Shown: positions 44,029 through 54,147, numbered from the stretch's first letter. The stretch: 64,000 nucleotides of DNA from Parvularculaceae bacterium (GCA_028280115.1 JANQMJ010000011.1:31581-95580), one strand, 5' to 3'. Translations and numbers: made by a program. The notes: generated by a model not told the origin, from the sequence alone.

Positions 44029-45248
44029 GTTCGCTGTGCGGCGATCTGGACCACATTAGTGGTGCCGGCCTTAAACCCAGCCTCGCAATAGGCGAGATAA
44101 AAACGCCAGAGCTTTTTAAAACGCTCGTCAAAGCCGAGCGGCATAATGTCGTCCCACGATGCGGTAAACTGCCGACGCCATTCGTTCAGCGTGCGGGCGT
44201 AATCCTGGCCGAAGGGACTCGCCTCGCGCAGGTTAAGCCCTGCCTTTTCGATCAGTCCTTTTAAGACCGCATCGCTGGGCAACATCCCGCCGGGAAAAAT
44301 ATAGCGCTGAATGAAATCCGTCGATTTCAAATAATGCGTGAAAAACCGGTCGGCGATGGTGATGATCTGCAATCCGGCGATCCCGCCCGGTTTGAGCGCG
44401 CTCCTGATTTTGTCGAAATAGGTCGACCAGTATTCTTTGCCCACCGCTTCGAACATTTCGATTGAGGCGATTTTGTCGAATTTTCCGTCGACTTCCCGAT
44501 AGTCCTGCAAACGGAATTCGACCTTTTCGTTAAGACCTTCGCGGAATATCCGCTCGCGCGCATATTCATACTGCGACGGAGAAATGGTCAATCCCGTGAT
44601 TTTCGCGCCCACATCCTTGGCGGCGTATTCCGCAAAACCGCCCCAGCCTGAGCCGATTTCTAAAACGCGCTCACCGGGCTTGAGGTCGATCGACTGCGCA
44701 AGGCTGCGGTATTTGTTGATCTGTCCGGCTTCCAGATCGGCGTTGGGCGAAGGAAACCGGGCCGAGGAATATGTCATCGTCGGATCGAGCCATTTTTCAT
44801 AAAAGCTGTTTCCGAGATCGTAATGCGCCATGATGTTGCGGCGCGAACCGGCTTTGGTGTTTTTGTTCCAAGTGTGGCGGATATTGTTGATGAAATCGAT
44901 CAGCGGCGCGGCGGCGAAAGCTTCCTGTACGTGATCGGCATTGCGCGCGAAGATATAAAGACAGTCCGCAAGACCGGGTGAATCCCATTGTCCATCGGCG
45001 TAGCTTTCGAAAAATCCGATATCGCCGCCGAGGATCGATCGCCACGCGAAACCGTAATCCTTCACGATAATGACGCCCTTGGCGTCCCGCTCTTCCAGGC
45101 CTTCGAAGGTGAGCGTGCGCCCGTCGGGCAGCTTGAAAACCAGCGTGCCGTAATGAAGGCGCGTCGCGAGCCGGCAGGCCTGTCGGAAAAAGAACGGCAG
45201 CCCTTCGAGGTTCTGCCGGTTAGAAGAGGTTGCAAGATCCGTTGTCAT
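44025..45248 (-). CDS. cfa: Cyclopropane-fatty-acyl-phospholipid synthase family methyltransferase
   Basis: CFA synthases methylate double bonds of membrane phospholipid acyl chains using SAM. The 407 residues include the [20 protein letters not shown] element, the SAM-binding [17 protein letters not shown], and [20 protein letters not shown] with the catalytic-loop glutamate, followed by the IFPGGMLPS element. An in-frame GTG at 45302, directly after the photolyase stop, could add 18 residues; I prefer the ATG at 45248, but neither has a good ribosome site. It lies just downstream of the photolyase gene on the same strand. Confidence 0.9.
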   Translation of the reverse strand: MTTDLATSSNRQNLEGLPFFFRQACRLATRLHYGTLVFKLPDGRTLTFEGLEERDAKGVIIVKDYGFAWRSILGGDIGFFESYADGQWDSPGLADCLYIFARNADHVQEAFAAAPLIDFINNIRHTWNKNTKAGSRRNIMAHYDLGNSFYEKWLDPTMTYSSARFPSPNADLEAGQINKYRSLAQSIDLKPGERVLEIGSGWGGFAEYAAKDVGAKITGLTISPSQYEYARERIFREGLNEKVEFRLQDYREVDGKFDKIASIEMFEAVGKEYWSTYFDKIRSALKPGGIAGLQIITIADRFFTHYLKSTDFIQRYIFPGGMLPSDAVLKGLIEKAGLNLREASPFGQDYARTLNEWRRQFTASWDDIMPLGFDERFKKLWRFYLAYCEAGFKAGTTNVVQIAAQRT

Positions 45249-45302
45249 ATCGCGCCCGCGTTGTGCGTCCTTTGGCTGAAGGAGCGCTCGCCGGTTACTC
45301 AC

Positions 45303-46730
45303 CTAAACGCGCTTAATCTCAGCATACCCCGCCAATGCGCGTTGGCGCGCCTCCTTATGATTTATAATAGGAAATGGATAGGATTTTCCAAGAGTTACGC
45401 CTGCATTTTCAAGAGCCGCTTTGGGCGCCGTCCAGGGCGCGTGAATGAATTTCGCCGGCAAATCCGCCAGTTCCGGGACAAATTGCCGGACATAATCGCC
45501 TTCCGGATCAAACTTTTCGCCCTGGGCGATGGGGTTGAAAATGCGAAAATAGGGCGCGGCGTCCGCGCCGCAGCCGGCGACCCATTGCCAGTTCGCTGCG
45601 TTGTTAGCGAGGTCAGCGTCCACCAGCGTGTCCCAGAACCAGGCCTTGCCCTGTTGCCACGGGATTTGGAGATCCTTGACGAGAAAGCTGGCTGCGATCA
45701 TCCGCGCGCGATTGTGCATCCAGCCCGTGCGCCACAGCTGGCGCATCCCGGCGTCGACGACGGGATAGCCGGTCAGTCCTTTGCGCCAGGCGGTTAATTC
45801 CTTCCGGTCGTTGCGCCAGGGATAGTCGGCGAATTCCTTTCGCAGCGGCGCCTCGGGAAGATCGGGGTTGTAATATAAGAGATTGTAACAGAATTCGCGC
45901 CAGGCGACTTCGGAAAGAAATTTTTCCGCCTGTGCTTCGCTCACTGCTTTCCGCACAGCTGACCAGATTTGCAGCGGCCCTATTACGCCGAGCGCCAGAC
46001 AGGGCGACAACCGCGAAACATGCTCTTTGTCGAGACGGTCCCGTTCGTCCGCGTAATTGGCGATGCTCTCTTGCAAAAATGCGTTAAGACGTTTTCGCGC
46101 GCTATTTTCGCCGGGACGCCAGACATCCGCAAATTCTTTCGCCCAGTCGGGCTTTTCGGGAAGAAAAGCCCAATCCTCCAGCCGGTCGCTTTTTGGAAAT
46201 CGTTTGGGCCCTTTAATTCTGCGCAAGCGGGGTAAGGGGCTTTGACGCGCCGGGCCCATGGCGCGGAGCGATCGCCAGAAAGGCGTAAAGACGCGATAGG
46301 GACCGCCGGCGCCGGTCTTGAGCTCCCAGGGCTCGCGCAGCAGCAATCCGTTGAACGTTTCAACCTTCACGCCGGCGCCTTCGAGCTCGGCTGTGACGGC
46401 GTCGTCGATTGCGATGTGTTTGCCGTAATAGCGGCGATTGAAGAAAACGCCCCGCGCGCCGGTTTCTTCGGCAAGGGCGAGAATCGCTTTTTGACTGTCG
46501 CTGCGGCGCAGGATGAGTTTTGTTCCTGTGCTTTCAAGATCTTGCGCCAGGGACTTTAGCGAATGATGAAGCTGCCAGCGCGAGGCTGCGCCCGGCGCCC
46601 AGGCCAGCCTATCGTCGAGAATATAAACGGCGATGACCGGCGCGCCGGTTTCGCGCGCATAAAACAAGGCGGGATTGTCCTCGATCCGAAGATCGTTGCG
46701 AAACCAGACGATGACGGGCCGGTAGTTCAT
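45303..46730 (-). CDS. phr: Class I deoxyribodipyrimidine photolyase
   Basis: The enzyme repairs cyclobutane pyrimidine dimers with blue light and FAD. The 475 residues start with the photolyase signature VIVWFRNDLRIEDNPALFYA and carry the FAD domain with LSEVAWREFCYNLLYYNPDL, TGYPVVDAGMRQLWRTGWMH NRARMI (written in two parts) and NNAANWQWVAGCGADAAPYF. The tryptophans of the electron-transfer chain appear present. An in-frame extension to 46787 has no conserved sequence, so the ATG at 46730 was chosen. It is 32 nt downstream of kdsD and directly upstream of cfa. Confidence 0.95.
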   Translation of the reverse strand: MNYRPVIVWFRNDLRIEDNPALFYARETGAPVIAVYILDDRLAWAPGAASRWQLHHSLKSLAQDLESTGTKLILRRSDSQKAILALAEETGARGVFFNRRYYGKHIAIDDAVTAELEGAGVKVETFNGLLLREPWELKTGAGGPYRVFTPFWRSLRAMGPARQSPLPRLRRIKGPKRFPKSDRLEDWAFLPEKPDWAKEFADVWRPGENSARKRLNAFLQESIANYADERDRLDKEHVSRLSPCLALGVIGPLQIWSAVRKAVSEAQAEKFLSEVAWREFCYNLLYYNPDLPEAPLRKEFADYPWRNDRKELTAWRKGLTGYPVVDAGMRQLWRTGWMHNRARMIAASFLVKDLQIPWQQGKAWFWDTLVDADLANNAANWQWVAGCGADAAPYFRIFNPIAQGEKFDPEGDYVRQFVPELADLPAKFIHAPWTAPKAALENAGVTLGKSYPFPIINHKEARQRALAGYAEIKRV

Positions 46731-46762
46731 ATCAATCCATGCGCCGCGCTCAGAAGGCGCGT

Positions 46763-47716
46763 CTAAAGAACGCCGGTCGACAGGCAATCGTGAACATGAA
46801 CGATGCCGACCGGTTTGGCGTCCTTGACGACGAACAGCGCGGTGATTTTTTCCCGGCTCATGACCGCCAGAACGTCGCCTGCAAGCGCTTCCGGCGGCGC
46901 CGTCCGGGGGGCCGTGGTCATCACGTCCGCCGCGGTTTTTTCGGAAAGATCCGCGCCGAAATGGCGCCGCAAATCCCCATCGGTGATAATGCCGACCAGC
47001 GCGCCCGATCCGTCGACAATCCCGGCGCAGCCGAAATTGCCGGCGGTGACGATCTTGACCACGTCGGGCATGGGCGTTGTCGGACGGGCAAGCGGCAATT
47101 GTTCGGGTCCGTGCATCAAATCCGCTGCGCGGCGCAGGGCGGCCCCGAGATTACCGCCGGGATGAATGCCGTGAAAGTCGTCGGCGGTGAAGCCGCGTTC
47201 GCGCAGCAGCGCGACCGCCAGCGCGTCGCCGGCAGCCACCATCATGACGACCGATGTCGTCGGCGCCCTGGTCTCGCCGCAGGCTTCTTTGGCGATCGGC
47301 AGAATGATCGCGAGTTTCGCTGCGCGCGCCAGCGTCGAGCCCGCCTTGCCGGTGACCGCGATGACGGGAATGGAAAACCGCGCGGCGTAGGCGAGAAGAT
47401 CGCTTAGCTCGTTGGTCTCTCCCGATTTCGACAGGGCGAGAATGACGTCGTCTTTCGAAATCATGCCGAGATCGCCATGGCTCGCCTCGCTGGGGTGAAC
47501 GAACAGCGCCGGCGATCCGGTCGAGGCGAAGGTCGCTGCAATTTTTCGCGCCGCGTGGCCGGACTTGCCCACGCCTGTGACCACGATCCGGCCCTTTGCC
47601 GATTTGAGCAGGTCGACCGCTTCTGAAAAGCGCGCGTCCAGCGCATCTTTGAGCGCTTCAAGACCGGCGATTTCCAGTTCGATGACCTCCTGGGCCGTGT
47701 CGAGATGTCTGGTCAT
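46763..47716 (-). CDS. kdsD: Arabinose-5-phosphate isomerase KdsD/KpsF
   Basis: The enzyme converts ribulose 5-phosphate to arabinose 5-phosphate, the first step of Kdo synthesis for lipopolysaccharide. The 317 residues have an SIS domain (about 30-170) with [33 protein letters not shown] and [14 protein letters not shown], then two CBS domains (about 200-315). I chose the ATG at 47716, which starts the conserved region; an upstream in-frame extension would run across the divergent kdsA promoter region. Divergently arranged with kdsA over 103 nt. Confidence 0.94.
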   Translation of the reverse strand: MTRHLDTAQEVIELEIAGLEALKDALDARFSEAVDLLKSAKGRIVVTGVGKSGHAARKIAATFASTGSPALFVHPSEASHGDLGMISKDDVILALSKSGETNELSDLLAYAARFSIPVIAVTGKAGSTLARAAKLAIILPIAKEACGETRAPTTSVVMMVAAGDALAVALLRERGFTADDFHGIHPGGNLGAALRRAADLMHGPEQLPLARPTTPMPDVVKIVTAGNFGCAGIVDGSGALVGIITDGDLRRHFGADLSEKTAADVMTTAPRTAPPEALAGDVLAVMSREKITALFVVKDAKPVGIVHVHDCLSTGVL

Positions 47717-47819
47717 AGGCGTTTCCGCGTGCAAACTATTGATTCCAGCAGGGCCTTGCCCCTTTGACGCGTCCGGTTCAATTAGGCGATGTTCGCGCAA
47801 AAAGCCACGGGAGCAAAGC

Positions 47820-48692
47820 ATGGGCGCTATCGGCCACACGGTGACCGTCCCCGCCGGGAGCGGCGCGATGGAGATCGGCAATGACCGCCCCTTGGTGGTC
47901 TTCGCGGGCCCTTGCGCGCTTGAAAGCCCAGCTCATGCGCTTGAATGCGCCGCCGCCCTTAAAGAGATCGCCGGCCGGCTCGGCGTCAGCCTGATCTATA
48001 AGACCTCGTTCGACAAGGCCAATCGCACGGCGGGGGAGTCGCCTCGGGGGATCGGCCTGAAAGAGGCGCTGCCGATCCTGTCCGAAGTGCGCGAAGCGAC
48101 CGGCTTGCCGGTAGTGACGGATGTGCACGAACCGGCTCAGTGCGCGCCCGTGGCCGAGGCGGTCGACATTTTGCAGATACCCGCCTTTTTATGCCGCCAG
48201 ACCGACCTGATCGTCGCGGCGGCGCGCACAGGCCGGGTCGTCAAGATCAAGAAAGGCCAGTTCCTTGCGCCCTGGGACATGAAAAACGTCGTCGACAAGG
48301 CGCGCGGCGCCGGGGCCGACCGGATTCTCGTCACCGAACGGGGAACCAGTTTCGGCTATAACACGCTGGTGAGCGATTTTCGTTCCATTCCCATCATGGC
48401 GCGGGAAACCGGCTGTCCCGTCGTGTTCGATGCGACCCATTCGGTGCAGACCCCGGGCGGAGCGGGAACCGCATCCGGCGGGCAGCGCGAATTCGCCCTG
48501 ACCCTGGCGCGGGCCGCCGTCGCGGTCGGCGTTGCGGCGGTGTTCGCCGAAACCCATCCCGACCCGGACAAAGCGCCGTCGGACGGAGCGAACATGATCC
48601 CGCTCAACGCGTTCCAGGCGTTTGTGGCGGACCTGCTCGCCCTTGACCAGCTTGTCAAGGCAAGGCCATCCTTACACGGACTTTCTGATTGA
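47820..48692 (+). CDS. kdsA: 3-deoxy-8-phosphooctulonate (Kdo8P) synthase
   Basis: KdsA condenses arabinose 5-phosphate with phosphoenolpyruvate. The 290 residues show [67 protein letters not shown] and [14 protein letters not shown], as expected in the DAHP/Kdo8P synthase family. The cysteine in AGPCALES suggests the metal-dependent class. GGAG lies 7 nt before the ATG. kdsA here stands with kdsD and galU; kdsB and kdsC are not in the window. Confidence 0.96.
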   Translation: MGAIGHTVTVPAGSGAMEIGNDRPLVVFAGPCALESPAHALECAAALKEIAGRLGVSLIYKTSFDKANRTAGESPRGIGLKEALPILSEVREATGLPVVTDVHEPAQCAPVAEAVDILQIPAFLCRQTDLIVAAARTGRVVKIKKGQFLAPWDMKNVVDKARGAGADRILVTERGTSFGYNTLVSDFRSIPIMARETGCPVVFDATHSVQTPGGAGTASGGQREFALTLARAAVAVGVAAVFAETHPDPDKAPSDGANMIPLNAFQAFVADLLALDQLVKARPSLHGLSD

Positions 48693-48698
48693 TCGGCG

Positions 48699-49568
48699 TC
48701 AAACAAGCGATTTCAAATAGGCGCCGAACGTATCGCGAAGCTCGGGGTGCTTGCGCGCCAGGGCGACATTGGCGCTGAGCCAGCCGAGCTTCGATCCGCA
48801 GTCGTGGCTTTCGCCTTCATATTCAAAGGCGTAAAACGGCTGCTGTTTCATCAGCGCGTCCATGGCGTCGGTAAGCTGGATTTCACCGCCGGCGCCGCGG
48901 GGAGTTTTCTCAAGCAGTTCGAAAATCTCCGGCTGGAGAATGTAGCGCCCGGTAATCGCAAGATTTGACGGCGCCGTCGCCGGATCGGGCTTTTCCACCA
49001 TGCCGGACATTTCAAACAGCCGCCCGTCGCGGGCGCCTTTAGGCGCGACGATGCCGTATTTGTTGGTTTCTTCCTGCGCGACTTCCTCGACAGCGATGAT
49101 ATTGCCGCCGGTTTGCTGGTAATGCTTGACCATCTGGGCGAGGGCGGACGGTGCGGCGTCGACCACGACGTCGGGCAAGGAAACCGCAAACGGTTCGTTT
49201 CCGACAATGTCGCGCGCACACCAGACCGCGTGGCCGAGGCCCAGCGGCGCTTGCTGACGGGTAAAGGAAACCGCGCCGGCGGCAGGGATGGGCGCGCGCA
49301 CGCTCTCCAAAATAGCGGTCTTGCCTTTCGCCTCGAGCCCGGCTTCGAGTTCGAAGGCGTGGTCGAAATAATCCTCGACGGCGCCTTTGCCGCGCCCGGT
49401 GATCAGCACGACGTGCTCGATCCCGGCGTCGAGCGCCTCGCGCACGACGTAATCGATCAGCGGCCGATCGACGAGGGGCAAGAGTTCCTTGGGAATGGAT
49501 TTCGCCGCGGGCATGACGCGGGTGCCGTGACCGGCGGCGGGAATAACGACTTTGCGAACGGGTTTCAT
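48699..49568 (-). CDS. galU: UTP-glucose-1-phosphate uridylyltransferase
   Basis: GalU makes UDP-glucose for LPS, glycolipids and exopolysaccharides. The 289 residues begin MKPVRKVVIPAAGHGTRVMP and include KSIPKELLPLVDRPLIDYVV, LGLGHAVWCARDIVGNEPFA and the catalytic-site VEKPDPATAPSNLAITGRYI. The in-frame extension to 49634 is unconserved and the AAGGAA ribosome site lies about 12 nt before the ATG at 49568. It lies 25 nt after the DUF3089 gene on the same strand and converges on kdsA with 6 nt between stops. Confidence 0.95.
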   Translation of the reverse strand: MKPVRKVVIPAAGHGTRVMPAAKSIPKELLPLVDRPLIDYVVREALDAGIEHVVLITGRGKGAVEDYFDHAFELEAGLEAKGKTAILESVRAPIPAAGAVSFTRQQAPLGLGHAVWCARDIVGNEPFAVSLPDVVVDAAPSALAQMVKHYQQTGGNIIAVEEVAQEETNKYGIVAPKGARDGRLFEMSGMVEKPDPATAPSNLAITGRYILQPEIFELLEKTPRGAGGEIQLTDAMDALMKQQPFYAFEYEGESHDCGSKLGWLSANVALARKHPELRDTFGAYLKSLV

Positions 49569-49593
49569 TTTTCTGCGGTATTTCCTTAAATTG

Positions 49594-50766
49594 TTAGTTC
49601 GGAACTTTATTGACAGGACTGGCCTGAACATCAACTGCTTCGATCATCGGTTCGACAAAGCGCGCCTCTTCGGCGAGCAGGGCGGTGAGTTTTTCCGTTC
49701 GCCGCCGGGCGTCGGTGGTGAGATCGTGAAAGAACAGATTGAAATCCTGCGGCCGCCAGTGATCGCCGAACCAGTGCTTGCGGCGCAGGAAGGATTGGCG
49801 CGGCGACGTCACGGATAAAATGCCGCTGACGCATTGCGCGCTCAGCGCCTTGACAATGGCGGGCGGCGTTTCGCCCAGCCCCAGCCCTGTCGCCGACGCG
49901 GCGCCGAGATGATGCTCCGGTCCGGCGCGTTCATCGTTTTTTCGCCAGGTTAGAGGATTCACGCATAGGGGCGGCGCGTCGCTGTAGGAAACGAGGCGCT
50001 TTTCCAACGTCCAGATCAGCGCCCGCTCGCCATGCCGCGCTTCTTCATCTTCAAATCCCGGTTCGAGATCGATATAGGAAATTACGCAGCGCGTATCATC
50101 CGGTGAGCGGCAGGGCGGCGTCGGGCTCAAGGCGCCGTCAAAAAGACTGGTCGGCGCGGACTGATTGATCACATAGGCGGCGGCAAGATGACGGCGCAGT
50201 TCGGCGTCGCCGGCGAAATGGAATTGCAAAAGACCCAACACATGAAGCCCGCCCTGACCGTAGCCGACAAGAACGATCGGCCGGTCCGGATCGCGCCGGT
50301 CGAGAAAATGCAAAAACGCCCGCTCGATATCGCGATAGGCAAGCTCATAGGCCGAGCGCGCGTCATATTTATGGGAGAACTGCGCATAAAGCGTCGCCTG
50401 ACGATAACGCGGGCCGTAAACCGCGCCGACCGACATGAACGGGCCTGCCTCGTTTGGCGCCGCGACCCGGCGCAGGGTTTCGCCGGCGTTCGGCGCCGAC
50501 AAGGGTGCGTTCCAACTCCCGCGCCCGGAATAGGTCGTCGAGTGAATATAGAAAATATCCGCCAGTCCCGCGTCTTCTTCGGCGGGCCAGACGATCCACG
50601 CGTCGCGCGCTTCATAGTCCGGCGCCGGCGGCGGGGTGTAAGTCTGATAGGGCGTGCGCGGGAGAAGGTTGAACCGGGTGATATTGTCCTGGAACAGCAC
50701 CGCCCCCCCGGCGGCGATCGCCAGGCAGCCCGCAAGCAACAGCGCCAGCATCTGTCTTACGGTCAC
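49594..50766 (-). CDS. DUF3089 family alpha/beta-hydrolase-like protein without nucleophile Ser
   Basis: The 390-residue protein has an N-terminal TM or signal anchor (MLALLLAGCLAIAAGGAVLF) and a periplasmic DUF3089 domain: ADIFYIHSTTYSGRGSWNAP, MSVGAVYGPRYRQATLYAQF and an alpha/beta-hydrolase elbow. The elbow reads GYGQGG (168-173), where the family normally has GHSQG; the nucleophile position 170 is Gly (codon 50257-50259, GGT). The typical activity would be that of a lipase or esterase; without the serine it may be inactive or non-enzymatic. The start is GTG at 50766 with AAGGGAG 8 nt upstream. Likely co-transcribed with galU. Confidence 0.8.
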   Translation of the reverse strand: MTVRQMLALLLAGCLAIAAGGAVLFQDNITRFNLLPRTPYQTYTPPPAPDYEARDAWIVWPAEEDAGLADIFYIHSTTYSGRGSWNAPLSAPNAGETLRRVAAPNEAGPFMSVGAVYGPRYRQATLYAQFSHKYDARSAYELAYRDIERAFLHFLDRRDPDRPIVLVGYGQGGLHVLGLLQFHFAGDAELRRHLAAAYVINQSAPTSLFDGALSPTPPCRSPDDTRCVISYIDLEPGFEDEEARHGERALIWTLEKRLVSYSDAPPLCVNPLTWRKNDERAGPEHHLGAASATGLGLGETPPAIVKALSAQCVSGILSVTSPRQSFLRRKHWFGDHWRPQDFNLFFHDLTTDARRRTEKLTALLAEEARFVEPMIEAVDVQASPVNKVPN

Positions 50767-50952
50767 CGCCGGAACTCCCTTTCAGCGCCGTCTTGCGGCC
50801 TTTTCTTCGTCCCATTGAACGCCCATATTGGGAAAACCCGCAATGGAACAGGGTGTTTTTTTGTTAATTTGTTTAGAACCGGGACGCAAAATACCAGGAA
50901 TGGCGTATAGGAGCGCCAGGCGCGGGGCGCGCTCAGGGCAGGCAATCTAAGC

Positions 50953-51771
50953 ATGAGCGACGAACACAATTCGAAAAAAGGCCGCCGGGGCGGGCGCGTC
51001 AGCGACAAGGCGCTGATCAAGCCGCGCAAAGAGAGCTTTTTGAGCTATCTCTGGGCGAGCTTTCTCGCCGGCATCGTCGTCGCGGCGCCGATCGGCATCA
51101 CCGCCGCCATCATCTGGTGGTTCCTTACCGGGCCGATGGCGGATCTCGACGCTTTCGTCAAGCGCACACTTCCCGCCGGGGGCAGCAATTTCGAGGCGTT
51201 GTTGCAGGTGCTGCCCGGCGTCGGCGTGGCGATCGCGTTCGTGGCGCTGGTCATTCTCGGCGCGGTTGCGCGAAATTTCATCGGTCGGTCCTTCATTCAT
51301 GCGGGCGAGCATCTTGTCGATCGGGTGCCGGTGGTTCGCAATCTTTACCGCTTTTTCAAAAACGTTTTCGAAACCGCGCTGGCCCAGTCCGAGCGTTCCT
51401 TCAAGGAGGTCGCGCTGATCCAGTATCCGCGGCCGGGCGCCTGGGCGATTGCGTTCGTGATCGGCCCCGCCAAGGGCGAGGTCAAAGCCAAGCTTGTCGA
51501 TCAGCTCAACGATCAAGACGAGGCCCTGACGGCGTTGTTCGTGCCGACCGTGCCGAACCCCACATCGGGTTTTCTCCTGTTCATTCCGCGCAGGGACCTT
51601 CGCATTTTGAGCATGACCGTTGAAGAAGCGGCCAAGGTCGTTCTTTCGCTCGGCCTGGTGGTGCCGGAATTTTCCGATCCCGACGACGCGGTCAAAACGC
51701 TCGAAGCGCTTGCCGAGACGGCGCGCGAGCAAAAACCGAAAAAGCGTTTGTTCACGCTTGGCAAGTCGTAG
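50953..51771 (+). CDS. DUF502 family inner membrane protein
   Basis: DUF502 proteins are widespread membrane proteins of unknown function. The 272-residue sequence has a basic N terminus, two TM helices (FLAGIVVAAPIGITAAIIWW, about 38-57; VGVAIAFVALVILGAVARNF, about 90-109) and a soluble domain with VPVVRNLYRFFKNVFET and the conserved VALIQYPRPGAWAIAFVIG and FVPTVPNPTSGFLLFIPRRD. The family length fits. It is divergent from the DUF3089 gene and followed by palindromic repeats in front of recG. Confidence 0.85.
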   Translation: MSDEHNSKKGRRGGRVSDKALIKPRKESFLSYLWASFLAGIVVAAPIGITAAIIWWFLTGPMADLDAFVKRTLPAGGSNFEALLQVLPGVGVAIAFVALVILGAVARNFIGRSFIHAGEHLVDRVPVVRNLYRFFKNVFETALAQSERSFKEVALIQYPRPGAWAIAFVIGPAKGEVKAKLVDQLNDQDEALTALFVPTVPNPTSGFLLFIPRRDLRILSMTVEEAAKVVLSLGLVVPEFSDPDDAVKTLEALAETAREQKPKKRLFTLGKS

Positions 51772-51800
51772 AACCGATACCCAAAGTTTCATACGATTAG

Positions 51801-51971
51801 CGTCATCCCGGATGCCCCCGCGCGCGGGCGCCGGGAAAAGCGGGAATGCGATTCGTCCAACCCACAACTGACCCCAGGTGATCCGGGATCACCCGAGAAT
51901 TTCGCAATACGGTTGATAGCGATCCCGTGTTTGCGCAGCAGCGATAAATCGCTGCAGCGCGCACGGGATGA
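51801..51971. repeat. Palindromic repeat cluster between DUF502 and recG
   Basis: Three inverted repeats lie in this gene-free stretch: gtcatcccgg-type sequence with the palindrome cccgcgcgcggg (51817-51828), the perfect palindrome ggtgatccgggatcacc (51877-51893), and a long hairpin at 51922-51969 with 8-bp outer arms atcccgtg/cacgggat and an inner agcagcga/tcgctgc stem. The words gtcatcccg and cgggatgacg recur at 54242-54294 and at the window end, so they form one dispersed family. Confidence 0.65.
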
Positions 51972-52004
51972 CGGCGGGCGACTTTGCATTTCTAAAATGT
52001 GATC

Positions 52005-54089
52005 CTAACCCGCACTCAATAATTTCACCGCGTCGTCGCGGCTGAAAAGATAAAGTAAAATCCGTAAAGCCTCGCCGCGTTCGGTTTTCAGTTGCGCATC
52101 GCGCTCCATAATAAGCTTGGCGTCGTCCCGCGCCGCGGCGAGAAGATCGCCGTGCGCCGCGAGATCGGCGAGGCGAAAGCGCGGAAAGCCCGACTGCGCC
52201 GCGCCCAGAAGATCGCCCGCGCCGCGCAGGCGCAGATCTTCCTCGGCGATGACGAAACCGTTTTCGGTCTCGCGCAGGATTTTCAGCCGCGCCGTTGCGG
52301 TCTCGCCCAGCGGCGGTTTGTAGAGCAAGACGCAGGAAGACGCCTTGTCGCTGCGGCCGACCCTGCCGCGCAACTGGTGAAGCTGCGCCAGGCCGAACCG
52401 TTCGGCGTGTTCGATGATCATGATCGTCGCATTAGGCGCGTTGACGCCGACCTCGATCACCGTGGTGGCGATCAGCACCGACAGCGCGCCGTCGTAAAAG
52501 CGCTCCATGACCGCGTCCTTTTCCGCCGGCGACATGCGCCCGTGCACCAGGTCGACGCCATCGCCGAGGGCTTCTTTGAGCGCTTCGAAGCGGTCTTCGG
52601 CGGCTGTAAGGTCAAGCCGTTCGGATTCTTCCACCAGCGGACAGACCCAATAGACCTGCTCGCCCCGGCCGATCGCGCGCCGCACGCCGGCGATGATGTC
52701 GTCGAGACGGCCCGACGGAACCGCCCGCGTCTCGACGGGTTTGCGCCCCGGCGGTTTTTCCGTGATCTGACTGACATCCATGTCGCCATAGGCGGTGAGC
52801 GCAAGGGTGCGCGGGATCGGCGTGGCGGTCATGACCAGAAGGTCGGGCCTCGCGCCTTTTTCGGTCAGGGAGATGCGCTGATGCACCCCGAAGCGATGCT
52901 GCTCGTCGATCACCGCCAGGGCGAGGTCGTTGAAGGCGACGCCCTCCTGAAAGATCGCATGGGTGCCGATCAGCATGTCGATCTCGCCGGCGGCGAGGCG
53001 TTCGAGTTTGGCCGATCGCGCCGCGCCCTTGTCGCGTCCGGTAAGGATTTCCAGGCGCGCGCCGACGGTCTTGGCCAGGGGTTCAAGGCTTTCAAGATGC
53101 TGGCGGGCAAGAATTTCCGTGGGCGCCATCAGCGCGGCCTGGGCGCCGGCCTCGATCGCCGCCAGCATGGCGAGGAACGCCACGACCGTCTTGCCCGATC
53201 CCACATCGCCCTGCAGCAGGCGCACCATGCGCTCGGCGGATTCCATATCGTCGAAGATTTCCTTAAGCGCATGGTTTTGCGCGCCGGTGAGATCGAATGG
53301 CAGGGCGGCCCTGGCCTTGGCGCGCAAGCTGCCGTCGCCTTTAATCGCCCGGCCTTTCGATTTGACCCGCGCCTTGCGGATCAGCATCAGGGCGAGCTGG
53401 TTGGCGAGAAGCTCGTCATAGGCAAGGCGCCGGCGCGCTGGCGTTGAAAGGCCAAGATCGTCGGGTTGCGCGGGCTGGTGGACAGCCTTGAGCGCCGTCA
53501 TCCAGTCCGGCCAGTTTTGGGATTTGAGCCACGGGCCGTCCTGCCATTCGGGCAAGTCAGGGGCGCGCTTAACGGCGTGTTCGACCGCCCGGCGCATCAC
53601 CGCCGCGGAAAGGCCCGCGGTCAGCGGATAGATCGGCTCAAAAAGCGGCAAGTCGCCGGCCTTGTCCGGATCGACGATATAATCGGGATGAACGATCTGG
53701 CGGCCGCCGCGAAACTCCTCCACCTTGCCGCTCACAAGACGCTGCCGGCCCTCGGGCAACGTCTTTTGCAGATAGTCCGGCCGCGCGTGAAAGAAGATCA
53801 GCGTCACGAAACCGGTCTCGTCCGAGCACACCACCCGGTAGGGCAGGCGCGCGCCTTTCGGCGGCGGCTCGTGGCGGTCGACGGTCACTTTTAGCGTTGC
53901 CAATTGCCCATAGGGCGCGTCGGTCACCTTGGGCCGGGCCGAGCGGTCGATCAGGCCGGCCGGCGGGGTCAGCGCGAGATCGACCACCAGCGGGCCGGCG
54001 ACCCGGCCGATCATCGCCGCCAGTTTGGGCCCGACGCCGGGCAGGGCGGTGATATCGGCGAACAGCGGGTTGAGGACCGTAGGGCGCAT
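52005..54089 (-). CDS. recG: ATP-dependent DNA helicase RecG
   Basis: RecG is a superfamily 2 helicase that reverses stalled forks and processes branched DNA. The 694 residues have the N-terminal wedge domain (about 1-170), Walker A GDVGSGKT (294-301), DEQHRFG (motif II), LLVMTATPIPRTLALTAYGD (motif III), and C-terminal helicase domain with LHQLRGRVGRSDKASSCVLL. I chose the ATG at 54089, with AGGA 8 nt before it, because the product then matches family length; the frame stays open to 54491 through repeat sequence. It is divergent from sdhE and mfd. Confidence 0.95.
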   Translation of the reverse strand: MRPTVLNPLFADITALPGVGPKLAAMIGRVAGPLVVDLALTPPAGLIDRSARPKVTDAPYGQLATLKVTVDRHEPPPKGARLPYRVVCSDETGFVTLIFFHARPDYLQKTLPEGRQRLVSGKVEEFRGGRQIVHPDYIVDPDKAGDLPLFEPIYPLTAGLSAAVMRRAVEHAVKRAPDLPEWQDGPWLKSQNWPDWMTALKAVHQPAQPDDLGLSTPARRRLAYDELLANQLALMLIRKARVKSKGRAIKGDGSLRAKARAALPFDLTGAQNHALKEIFDDMESAERMVRLLQGDVGSGKTVVAFLAMLAAIEAGAQAALMAPTEILARQHLESLEPLAKTVGARLEILTGRDKGAARSAKLERLAAGEIDMLIGTHAIFQEGVAFNDLALAVIDEQHRFGVHQRISLTEKGARPDLLVMTATPIPRTLALTAYGDMDVSQITEKPPGRKPVETRAVPSGRLDDIIAGVRRAIGRGEQVYWVCPLVEESERLDLTAAEDRFEALKEALGDGVDLVHGRMSPAEKDAVMERFYDGALSVLIATTVIEVGVNAPNATIMIIEHAERFGLAQLHQLRGRVGRSDKASSCVLLYKPPLGETATARLKILRETENGFVIAEEDLRLRGAGDLLGAAQSGFPRFRLADLAAHGDLLAAARDDAKLIMERDAQLKTERGEALRILLYLFSRDDAVKLLSAG

Positions 54090-54147
54090 GGCGCGTTTCC
54101 TGTTAGCGCTGTTTTTCCACCGGGACCATCGCCCGCCGCCGGCCTTT

